Positions 28,358-36,586 of a stretch of 64,000 nucleotides of DNA are shown here, in pieces. The notes under the pieces are model-generated. The model did not search any database. It worked only from the letters and a program-made list of their open reading frames with translations, and had not been told where the DNA came from. The stretch covers positions 62,001 to 126,000 of the forward strand of contig CAUYUJ010016488.1 of assembly GCA_963575745.1 (NCBI GenBank). The letters run 5' to 3'. The position numbers and the translations under genes are program-made. This stretch comes from Prorocentrum cordatum. Taxonomy: Eukaryota; Sar; Dinophyceae; Prorocentrales; Prorocentraceae. The first letter of the stretch is position 1. Every line of letters starts with the position of its first letter.

Positions 28358-30448
28358 AGTGGTGAACGGCTGCTGCAACACCACCTCGAGCAGGGCAAGC
28401 GAGCCACGGGTCAGCTCGCGATTGCTGTCATGGGCCCGAAAAACGACAACTACGTCGGTACCGAGCTCGCCGTCCCCGTCCTGAAGCGTCACCCCAAGGC
28501 GCCCAAAGTGGTCCACACGCACGTCCCCGTGACCGTGTACCAGCTGGGCACCAAGGAGGTCGCCTGCACGGAAAAGGTAGCCGTCGCCACCATCGACCCT
28601 GCCGACCACGTCTGCTGGATTCGGGCGACCATACACGAGACCGAGGCCATTGCCGCAGTCCCCTCCATGCACCAGGCCTTCGAGGACCAGTTCTCGGGAG
28701 GTGCCCCCGTGAACGGTGGTCCACGCGCCAAGGGCCCTTTTCGAGGCGACTCCGCTCCACAGGACAAGGCGCGCCAAAAGCACAAGGAGTCCAAGAAAGA
28801 CGCTCGCCGCCAGGAGCTCGATAGTCAGCTCCAGGACACCTTCAAGGCCCTCTTCCACGGCAACTTTAAAGCCGTCACCATCCTCGAACCCTGCAAAAGC
28901 CTAGGCAGGTTTGGATCGGGCGTCGGAAAGAGGTCCCTGGCTGCCACCTTCGGCGTCAGTCTCCAAGCGGTCGACAAGGTCCTGGCGGGATCAGGGCAAC
29001 TCGGTGCCACCTACGACCTCAGCAACGTAGGTGCAGACGAGCCCACCGCCGACAAGTATCAGACCGTTTGGTTCCCTGAGGACCAGCCCATCACGATGGC
29101 AGACGCGTTCCAGAAGTCGGTGGAGTTCAAGGCCCTGGGAGTCGTCAGGCACGGCAAGTCAGGCCTACTGGGGATCCGTGTTCCGCGGGGGTCCGACGTC
29201 GCCAAGGCCGCTGCTGTCAGCATCCGCGGCTGCGAGGCTACCCTCGCCAAGACGCGCTACCGCATCACTGGCATTGCGGCACGCCACGCCACGCTGACCC
29301 AGCTCGCCAAGACTCTCACGGGCCCGTCCGTTAAATGGGACTGTGAGGTCTACCACACCGCCTGGGACCCAGCCACTGCGGCCCAGTTTGCCTTAGTGCG
29401 CGCTCATCGGCCCCCACTCACCTATACGGTGCAGGTCGCGGGGTGCCCCATCCCGTGGAGCATCACCGAGGCCCCGCTGGCTGAGGTGGCGCCGAAGCGG
29501 GACAACGTTACCATCGTCACGCCTACCACCATCACAGAGCCTGTGACGCCGCCAGCCGGTGGTGGCGGCTTTAGCCCCGCCACCGGCACACTCCTCACCA
29601 AAGCGGCCCAGAGCCCCTACCTCCACGACCTCATGACTGCCACGCCCAAAGGCAAGGGCGTCGCACCGCTCCTGACCCCCAAGGAGGAGCCTTCAGCCAA
29701 GCGCCACCGCTCCTCCAGCGGGAAACGTGACGCCACGCCGCACGCAAGGCCACCCTGCGCCCCAGGCCGCAGCTCCTCTGCACCCCCGCACGGCACGGAC
29801 GGAGCCGCTGAACCGACGGCCGCCCCAGGACCAGGTGGCCACGACCCCTGGCTTGGCACGGCGGCGGCAGAAGGTGGGGGCCACACCGAAGGCGACGCTG
29901 CCACAGCCGCCGAAGTACCAGGTGACGTCGTCGACGTCGAGATCCTCTCATCAGGTGATGAATACAGCGTGGCCTCCCACGAACTCAACACCTTCGGCGA
30001 GCGCTTCGCATCGGCCTCTAAACCGCCCGATGCTGCCACGACCCGCATCCAGCACATGGAACAGCAGCACGAGCTGCTAGCCAACACGGTGGATAACATG
30101 CAGGTGCAGCTTGCGGGCGTTCTCTCCTCCCAGGCCACACTCACGGAGCACGTTTCAGGGCTGGAACGGGGGCTTGCCACCGTCGTCACCCAGCAACAGA
30201 CGGCAACCGCCGACGCCGCTGCACTGCGCGGCGACATCCAGACCCTCCTCGGGCACCTCACGGGAGGCACCATCCACCTGCCACAAGCGGCCACTCTGGA
30301 AACTAAGAAGGAGGAAGCCGCAGCGGCCGCCGAACCCGTGGCTGCCTGCAGTTGGATCGACCAGCCAGGCCAGGTCACCCCAGGGACGGGGCCCCCAGGG
30401 GCCGACAAAGGCAAGGACAAGGGTCGGGCCACCCAGGAACCCTATTGA
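28358..30448 (+). CDS. retroelement ORF1b (ORF1-like, RRM-like region and coiled coil)
   Basis: Same frame as ORF1a, open directly from the UAG; the first internal ATG is 28430. Middle part (about 28880-29520) reads GLLGIRVPRGSDVAKAAA and TRYRITGIAARHATLTQLAK. These alternating strand/helix patterns are reminiscent of RNA-binding ORF1 proteins of LINEs. The C-terminal third has a strongly heptad-like helix (MEQQHELLANTVDNMQVQLA, LERGLATVVTQQQTATADAA), a probable trimerising coiled coil. Hairpin 1 lies at 29556-29586. It ends at TGA 30446. Expected role: nucleic-acid binding and RNP assembly (by position; not proven). Confidence 0.6.
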   Translation, partial: SGERLLQHHLEQGKRATGQLAIAVMGPKNDNYVGTELAVPVLKRHPKAPKVVHTHVPVTVYQLGTKEVACTEKVAVATIDPADHVCWIRATIHETEAIAAVPSMHQAFEDQFSGGAPVNGGPRAKGPFRGDSAPQDKARQKHKESKKDARRQELDSQLQDTFKALFHGNFKAVTILEPCKSLGRFGSGVGKRSLAATFGVSLQAVDKVLAGSGQLGATYDLSNVGADEPTADKYQTVWFPEDQPITMADAFQKSVEFKALGVVRHGKSGLLGIRVPRGSDVAKAAAVSIRGCEATLAKTRYRITGIAARHATLTQLAKTLTGPSVKWDCEVYHTAWDPATAAQFALVRAHRPPLTYTVQVAGCPIPWSITEAPLAEVAPKRDNVTIVTPTTITEPVTPPAGGGGFSPATGTLLTKAAQSPYLHDLMTATPKGKGVAPLLTPKEEPSAKRHRSSSGKRDATPHARPPCAPGRSSSAPPHGTDGAAEPTAAPGPGGHDPWLGTAAAEGGGHTEGDAATAAEVPGDVVDVEILSSGDEYSVASHELNTFGERFASASKPPDAATTRIQHMEQQHELLANTVDNMQVQLAGVLSSQATLTEHVSGLERGLATVVTQQQTATADAAALRGDIQTLLGHLTGGTIHLPQAATLETKKEEAAAAAEPVAACSWIDQPGQVTPGTGPPGADKGKDKGRATQEPY
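29556..29586 (+). repeat. bulged hairpin 1
   Basis: Outer stem CCGGTGGTGG pairs with CCGCCACCGG (10 bp, one G-T), then bulged C, GGC, loop TTTA, GCC. The longest stem of the set. Confidence 0.8.
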
Positions 30449-30619
30449 AGGTGCCTCAGAGAGCCCGCCTCAGCCCTCCGAGGAAGCGCCTTCAGAGGCA
30501 TCTCTCCCCTCTTCGCGTCGTATCTCTTTCTTGTCACCTCATGTCTGTTTTGGCAGCAGCACGCGCAAGCTATCTGGTGTAGGGACACCCGTAGTCTCGC
30601 AGGGGGCGTGATTGTAGCA

Positions 30620-33600
30620 ATGCACATGAGCATTCAGGGGTATTTGAGGACGTGTGCTGCCACGCAGCTTTCGGCTCATCGCTCGCGCCGCCCGCCAGGC
30701 CTCGCCATCACGTGGCGCCTTGCCTGCGGCCTGGCCCTCCCCTCGCTGGCTGGAGCGCACCCGTCTTCAGGCGGTGCGCCCCAGCACGGAGGAGAGGCTT
30801 TCCTGCGACATGCGGAGCGTGGGACGCTCTTCTACCTCTACGATGACAGCATCTACAAATACGATCACAGCGCCATTTTGGACCCGATCGTGAACAGCAC
30901 CGCCGCCGCGGGTCCGTGCGGCACCGGGCCGCTGGGCGCCATCGCGAGCGCCTGGCCTGAGCAGCACCAGGGGCCCCGCCCCACGCGCTGCCCCCCTGGG
31001 ACTTCGACGGCTACTACGACGTCTAAGACGAGTACCAGCATGTCTCCTACGAGCACGCCCTCGTCAACTACGACACATGCATCGCAGTCTGTCCTCAGCT
31101 TGTCCTCGACCGTCGTGCAGCATATCCTCGACAGGGCCGCTGGCAAGGCCCAGGCACGCAGTGGCGGCTTCAGCCCCGCTGTCGTGCCCCGCTTTAGCCC
31201 CACGAGTCCCACTGCCCCTCTGTGCGCCAGGGGTGAACCCGAGGAGGACCCCGCTTTCTGGCACCTGATGAACATCCGAGCACGGCTCATACCGTGCGCC
31301 GCGGCGTGGGCACCAGGTGAGGACCATCAGGACGTGTACTGGGCATGGCTCGAGGACTGCGTCCCGCACATCCTGGCGACGCTCCATCTGCCACAGTACG
31401 ACCACTTTTTCCAGGAGGATTCCGCGGAGAAAAACGACGCCCTGCGCCACCGCACCGCGTTCGACATGTGCGAGGATATCTGGCACAGAGCGGGCCCCGA
31501 CAGACAGCGCACCAACCGCAACCTCACTCGTATCCAGGGCAGCCACGAGTACCCCACCCGCTACTTTGGCCTCCTTCTGGAATACCAGGGCGCTCGTGCC
31601 CAGCTCGTCGGCCCTGAGGCTTTCGCGGCACCGCTGCCGCCATACCTCTCACGGGCCCACGCCTTGCTGCCAAGAGGCCTCCCTCCGCCCGACCAAGACG
31701 CCCTGGCGTATCTCGCGGATGCGATCCTGCACCACCCGCCAGACCTGCAGCCGCTTGTCGAGGCGGAGCTCGCCGCGGCACCGATGGAACCGCTAAACCT
31801 ACCACCGCCAGCTGGCCCCCTCGCCCAGAACGCCACGTGTGACCAGCCCGCGGCCGACGCCGAACCGCTTCTGCTCCAGCACATCGCGGCCAGCGATATC
31901 AGCAACATATCCCTGGACTCGTTCCACGTGTCGGACGATAGCCAGAACGACTCCATCCACGACACGGAAACCCAGGATCGCGACGGCACGACACCGCCAG
32001 GTGACACGGCCCAGCGCGACCGTGACAGCGAACCCTACACAGGGCGCCCCCTGTCGCACAGCAGTCCGCCCATCAACTCGGCCCAGGCCGACCCCAGCGC
32101 ACAGCTCAGCGACGCCGAAGGCGCCACTGCCGCCGACGAGACAAGCCATTCCACTGCACCGCCAGCTCTCACCAGCCCGCGCAGTGGCGGCTTCAGCCCC
32201 GCTGCAGCATTGGCTGGATCTGGGCGTCTTCAGACCTCAGGTGGCAGGACCCCGCCCCGCACCCTTGTCTGCCGTGCTAACGCGACTGACTCCAACTCCA
32301 GCGCCGTCGACCACTGGCAGGCTGGCATCGACAATGACCCCATCGAGGACGCGAGCCCTGACGCCAGCGGCTCCTACGAGGCCCCGCACAGCGCAGCGGC
32401 CTCCCGACGCTGCGGCTGTCTCATCTGCCTCTTCGTGGCCACGTATGCCATCGTGGTAGCCATGCCGTACAAGGACCAGATCGACGGGTACCTGCCGACA
32501 CCGAGCCGAGACCCCAGCTACCGGCAGCGACGACGCCGTGAAGCTGCGGCACCAGGCCCATCCGTGTCCACTACGCCCCGACGCACAACGGCATACGACG
32601 CCGCGCCCGCCTTGTGGGGTATTCTCAAGTGGACCAGTGCCAAACTCAGAGACATCGTCTCGGGCGGAGCCAGCGCAGTCGGGTCTGGCCTCGGGGGTGC
32701 CCTGAAATGGGCCAGCGGCAAACTCGGAGCTATTGCCACAGGCGGAGTGGTTTGCGGTCTTCTCCTGGTCGGCGCCAAACTTCTCGCTCAAGGAGCCGTC
32801 GGACACGTAGGAGCCCGCATCTGTGCGCGCGCCCTGGACTCACCCACGGCCCAGTGGTGCCTCCGCTGTTGCCAACCGATCAGGAGGCCGCGCGATGAGG
32901 CCACACACACAATGCCGCGCACGCATCCCGACGACCCCGAGAGCCAGCACGTGCACTCTCTTCGACACCCGCTGCTACAGGAACACTATGCTGCTGCAGT
33001 TGCCGCCGCAGTCGCCGATGTCACCACCGCCACCACCGCCGCCATTGTTGAAGTCACCGCCGCGGTATCGCGAGCCTCGTCTGTCACACCACGGTCGACC
33101 AGCCCGTCCCCGCGAGACGGCCCCACAAGCGGCGCGGCCTATGGCAACCCGCCGACTCACGAAGACGCCACAGCTCAGGCCACCGACACCGAGGCAAGTG
33201 AAACACGTGAGCGCACCCTCGACAGCCCGTGGTCCATCTTCCGACATGCAGATGCTCGTGGTTCCTCTTCCGACATGGACACCCAACCACCACGACGGCG
33301 AGCACGCTACGCATCACCCGCCAGGCCCCAGGCGCCTCCAGGCCCTGGTACGCCCCACCCAGCCCTCAGGCCACCGACGCGCAACTTACGCAGCACCATC
33401 CAGCGCGACCCAGCGGTCCCCGTGCCGCCGACGAGCATCCTCACCTCCCTGTACCAGAACGGCTTTGCGCTTGGTAACAGTGGCGTGACTACAGAGGACA
33501 TCAAAGACGCCCTGCGACTCTACGACCATCCTCGATTCACCCATGACCCAACGCTCCAAGCGTTGGCGCCGTGGACTGACATCATGCAGAGGCCCCCGAA

Positions 33601-36586
33601 CCGACTCACTTGGGTGCTGGAAGACTCGGGTGGGAACTCAGGCGAGACGATCTTCCCCTACCTCACGTGGGACCTCCGTGAACCCACCACTGACACGCCC
33701 ACGGTCTTCTGGCACGGGACCCGCGGCGACCTTGCGGCTCGTCTCGCTTTCAACGGAGGTCACCTCCTGCCGGGCCCCCGCCGTGAAGCGAAGGGTCGAA
33801 CCGCCACAAATGTCGGCCGCACGTACGTGAGTGTGCACCCGTCGCTGGCCGCGTGGTACGCGGTGCCGCCTCACCCGCCCTGCAGCCTCGAAGACGACAC
33901 CCTCGCCTGGGGACCCATCGCGCTCTGGATGTGCGAGGCTACCAAACCGCCGCGCGGTGAGAACTGGCATAACTTCGTGAAAGGGGAGGCTCACGGAGCG
34001 CGCCTCATCTACCCACGGGTCCTGGGCCTCCTCATCCGCATGGACTGGTGTGCCCCTACCGAAGCTGCCTCCAGGTGCCGTGCCCTCCCACACACCTATG
34101 GCATGGGCGACTGTGCGCACGCCCTCCACATTGCCGGCTTCGATCACCCAGACCTCCGCGAGGCGGCTGAAGCCCGCGACCAGGAAGCTAACACCTGGCG
34201 CCGGCTGGACACCGCGGCAGCGTGGCCACCGCCGCAGGCACTATACTCGCCAGAGGCAGCGCGAGCATGGGCTACACAGCACTACGACACCGAAGCAGCC
34301 ACCAGGGCCGACCCCAACCAGCCCCGTCCGCGCGCCTCGCTTCGCAAGCTCCAGCTGGACCCGCAGCCACTGATCGACCTGGTGTACACTGGCTTGCAGG
34401 CCGTTCCCGTGCGGGGGCAGTCCGACGTACGAGCGCCGCGCCCCAGCGGCTCCAGCCCTGGGGTCGCGTCTGGCCCATCGCACACCTATCAGCCAGGTGC
34501 CGCCCTGGGACACAGTCCAGACCGCTCATCGACGACATCGGGAGCCGACGACCGCCGTACGCCGTCCCTCATCAGCGCGGCCGCCGCCCTCGCCCGAGGC
34601 CATGCCCGCTCACGGCGATCCGCCTCGCGTTCGTCACGGCAGAGCGGCGGAAACTCCACCTCGGACAACAGCGACATCGAGACGTGGGAGCACATCGAGA
34701 CGGAAGAGGAGCCGACCGCCTACCACGTCCTCGCCTTCCACGTCCGCGATGTGCGGGCCCGTGTGAACGCCCCTGGCGTCGAGGTCTGGCTTGACCCGGG
34801 CGAGCATCACGATTGCGCCTACCTACCGTGGGGGGCGACCGTTGTGGGCCACCGCGTTATCGACCCTGCGGTTGCGGGTCGCGATGGCTGGGTCATCCTT
34901 CACCACGACCATGGCGATACCACTACCAGGCTCTGGGCACCGACCCAAGTCCACGTCAAGGCGGACGACACTTGGCGCACGGTCATGATCGCAGCGGACC
35001 TGGGGCCCCAGTGGATCGAGCGCCATGCTGACGACGCTCGCCTCCCCGCGGAGGTGGTCCGCACTACAGGCCAGTCCTGGTTCGCCGACGTCTGGCCCTT
35101 GTGGGATCGACCCCGACCCCACCCAGACGACGCAGCCACCGACGAGCAAGCGTTCCCGCCCCTACCAGGACGCTGGACTTGCCTACAGTGCCGATTCCAA
35201 TGCTGTCAGTATTGTGCTGCCCGCCGCAACACGCAGCTCGGCACCTCGGGCCAACCAACGTGCCCGGACTGCTCCCTCAGCGGACTACGTGCACCTATGG
35301 ACTGGTCCACGGACTACTCTTGCAACAGCTGGACGTGTGCGTACAGCACCGACAACAGGGACTCCGACACATGCTGCCTCTCCAGCAGATGCCCGCATCC
35401 GCCTCGTCCGCACAGCCTGTTCGACGTCCGTGCCACAGGGATGCCTCCGCACATCCTCGCCCGCCAATACGGCAACGCGCCAGCCCAGCACGACCTCAAG
35501 GAACCCCCCCGAGCGCCTTCAGGCCCCGGGGGGGAGCCTCCGCAACCAGGCCAAGCAGGATACCAGGGTCAATGGTATCTACCACCGAGGCCGCGTCGCG
35601 TCCTCAAGCAGGGATTGCCCGACGGCACGAGGCGGCCACCAGGGTTCACAGGAACGGGGATGCCTGAAGACCCGTCTCCCGACCAACCGCTGTGGAAGGA
35701 AGGCTACGTGCTCTTCGGCCCTCACCAGGCCCTCAAGGAGGATTTCATCTTCAACAAAGCGGTCCGCCGACCTTACTCCCTAGCCATCACCAACATGCAC
35801 AGGGATCGTGTCACAGTCAGGACCGTCTGCGAGTCTATCGCCGAGCGCATCCACACTACCCGCACGCGCTGGCGAGATGTGGTACTGTACTGGGATGCCG
35901 AGGGCGGCCCTGGGCCTCAAGCTCTCGACTACGACATGCGCCTCTGTGACGCCATGGTGAGTCGTGCCACGACCGAAGCCGAGTTGAACCACGACCGCAG
36001 CAACCGTGGTAGCTTCTGTCTCTATGGACCAGCGCACCAGCGGGCTGTGAACATCACGGTGCTCCCCGAGCCGCAGAACATTGACTTCGTGGAGCATGTA
36101 CGGCGCTACTCACCCGTCGGGGAGACTTACCCAGACCATGCCTTCGAGCACGTCTATCAGGGCTGGCGGCGGCCCGACGTGCCGCCCATCCTCCCCGACA
36201 CCCGCCCGCTCTCGAGAGCCGACCAGCAGCGCTACCAACAGCACCAGCAGCGCACCCAGCAGCGCGACCAACGCGACGCAGGTCAGCCGAGCACGCCACG
36301 CAACCGCTCTCCCGCGCGCGTCCCGACAGGCGACAGCGCGGTGTACGGCGGGGGCGCCGCCTATCACCGTGGCCCCATTGGTGCCAGGCCCGCGGCGGGA
36401 GGAGCGGCCGCCTCCAGCTACGGCCACGCCCCCCGCGCCAGGGTGCACCCAGCGGTCGTCGGCTACCCGCGTGCACTCGGGCAGGTCCCCCACGGGCCAC
36501 CTCGCCCGTGCCAGGGTCCACGCGTGCCTGGGGCCATTACCCAGGCCGCCACGACAGCACCGCCAGCAACCAGCCCGCAGTGGTAA
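30620..36586 (+). CDS. retroelement ORF2, ~1,988-aa protein with PARP-like motif and cysteine cluster
   Basis: In the same frame as ORF1; the frame is open from 30449, and the first ATG is 30620. Features by residue: acidic/proline-rich N-terminal half; hydrophobic segments at ~600-617 (CLICLFVATYAIVVAM) and ~715 (GGVVCGLLLVGAKLLAQG), possibly membrane; ~1031-1085 FWHGTRGDLAARLAFNGG...GRTYVSVHPSLAAWYA, the H-G-T...Y...S..Y spacing of PARP-like ADP-ribosyltransferases; ~1518-1580 a cluster CLQCRFQCCQYC...CPDC...C likely to bind zinc; a basic, disordered tail. No counterpart in standard LINEs is known to me. Three bulged hairpins (2-4) lie inside. It ends at TAA 36584-36586, immediately before hairpin 5. 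Confidence 0.6.
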   Translation: MHMSIQGYLRTCAATQLSAHRSRRPPGLAITWRLACGLALPSLAGAHPSSGGAPQHGGEAFLRHAERGTLFYLYDDSIYKYDHSAILDPIVNSTAAAGPCGTGPLGAIASAWPEQHQGPRPTRCPPGTSTATTTSKTSTSMSPTSTPSSTTTHASQSVLSLSSTVVQHILDRAAGKAQARSGGFSPAVVPRFSPTSPTAPLCARGEPEEDPAFWHLMNIRARLIPCAAAWAPGEDHQDVYWAWLEDCVPHILATLHLPQYDHFFQEDSAEKNDALRHRTAFDMCEDIWHRAGPDRQRTNRNLTRIQGSHEYPTRYFGLLLEYQGARAQLVGPEAFAAPLPPYLSRAHALLPRGLPPPDQDALAYLADAILHHPPDLQPLVEAELAAAPMEPLNLPPPAGPLAQNATCDQPAADAEPLLLQHIAASDISNISLDSFHVSDDSQNDSIHDTETQDRDGTTPPGDTAQRDRDSEPYTGRPLSHSSPPINSAQADPSAQLSDAEGATAADETSHSTAPPALTSPRSGGFSPAAALAGSGRLQTSGGRTPPRTLVCRANATDSNSSAVDHWQAGIDNDPIEDASPDASGSYEAPHSAAASRRCGCLICLFVATYAIVVAMPYKDQIDGYLPTPSRDPSYRQRRRREAAAPGPSVSTTPRRTTAYDAAPALWGILKWTSAKLRDIVSGGASAVGSGLGGALKWASGKLGAIATGGVVCGLLLVGAKLLAQGAVGHVGARICARALDSPTAQWCLRCCQPIRRPRDEATHTMPRTHPDDPESQHVHSLRHPLLQEHYAAAVAAAVADVTTATTAAIVEVTAAVSRASSVTPRSTSPSPRDGPTSGAAYGNPPTHEDATAQATDTEASETRERTLDSPWSIFRHADARGSSSDMDTQPPRRRARYASPARPQAPPGPGTPHPALRPPTRNLRSTIQRDPAVPVPPTSILTSLYQNGFALGNSGVTTEDIKDALRLYDHPRFTHDPTLQALAPWTDIMQRPPNRLTWVLEDSGGNSGETIFPYLTWDLREPTTDTPTVFWHGTRGDLAARLAFNGGHLLPGPRREAKGRTATNVGRTYVSVHPSLAAWYAVPPHPPCSLEDDTLAWGPIALWMCEATKPPRGENWHNFVKGEAHGARLIYPRVLGLLIRMDWCAPTEAASRCRALPHTYGMGDCAHALHIAGFDHPDLREAAEARDQEANTWRRLDTAAAWPPPQALYSPEAARAWATQHYDTEAATRADPNQPRPRASLRKLQLDPQPLIDLVYTGLQAVPVRGQSDVRAPRPSGSSPGVASGPSHTYQPGAALGHSPDRSSTTSGADDRRTPSLISAAAALARGHARSRRSASRSSRQSGGNSTSDNSDIETWEHIETEEEPTAYHVLAFHVRDVRARVNAPGVEVWLDPGEHHDCAYLPWGATVVGHRVIDPAVAGRDGWVILHHDHGDTTTRLWAPTQVHVKADDTWRTVMIAADLGPQWIERHADDARLPAEVVRTTGQSWFADVWPLWDRPRPHPDDAATDEQAFPPLPGRWTCLQCRFQCCQYCAARRNTQLGTSGQPTCPDCSLSGLRAPMDWSTDYSCNSWTCAYSTDNRDSDTCCLSSRCPHPPRPHSLFDVRATGMPPHILARQYGNAPAQHDLKEPPRAPSGPGGEPPQPGQAGYQGQWYLPPRPRRVLKQGLPDGTRRPPGFTGTGMPEDPSPDQPLWKEGYVLFGPHQALKEDFIFNKAVRRPYSLAITNMHRDRVTVRTVCESIAERIHTTRTRWRDVVLYWDAEGGPGPQALDYDMRLCDAMVSRATTEAELNHDRSNRGSFCLYGPAHQRAVNITVLPEPQNIDFVEHVRRYSPVGETYPDHAFEHVYQGWRRPDVPPILPDTRPLSRADQQRYQQHQQRTQQRDQRDAGQPSTPRNRSPARVPTGDSAVYGGGAAYHRGPIGARPAAGGAAASSYGHAPRARVHPAVVGYPRALGQVPHGPPRPCQGPRVPGAITQAATTAPPATSPQW
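31158..31182 (+). repeat. bulged hairpin 2
   Basis: Outer stem GCAGTGG with CCGCTGT (two wobbles), bulged C, GGC, loop TTCA, GCC. In-frame reading SGGFSPA. Confidence 0.8.
32181..32205 (+). repeat. bulged hairpin 3
   Basis: Outer stem GCAGTGG with CCGCTGC (one wobble), bulged C, GGC-TTCA-GCC. Same reading frame (SGGFSPA) as copy 2. Confidence 0.8.
34440..34464 (+). repeat. bulged hairpin 4 (TCCA loop)
   Basis: Outer stem GCCCCAG with CTGGGGT, bulged C, GGC, loop TCCA, GCC. The outer stem differs from copies 1-3 at most positions yet pairs. Confidence 0.75.

Noticed and set aside
29556-29586. Hammerhead ribozyme or other known self-cleaving RNA
   Set aside because: The hairpin lacks the CUGAUGA and GAAA cores and has a single stem with one bulge.
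30866-30880. GCGCCATTTTGGACCC as a second spliced-leader relic
   Set aside because: Only the central GCCATTTTGG matches; the CCGTA start and CTCAAG end are absent.
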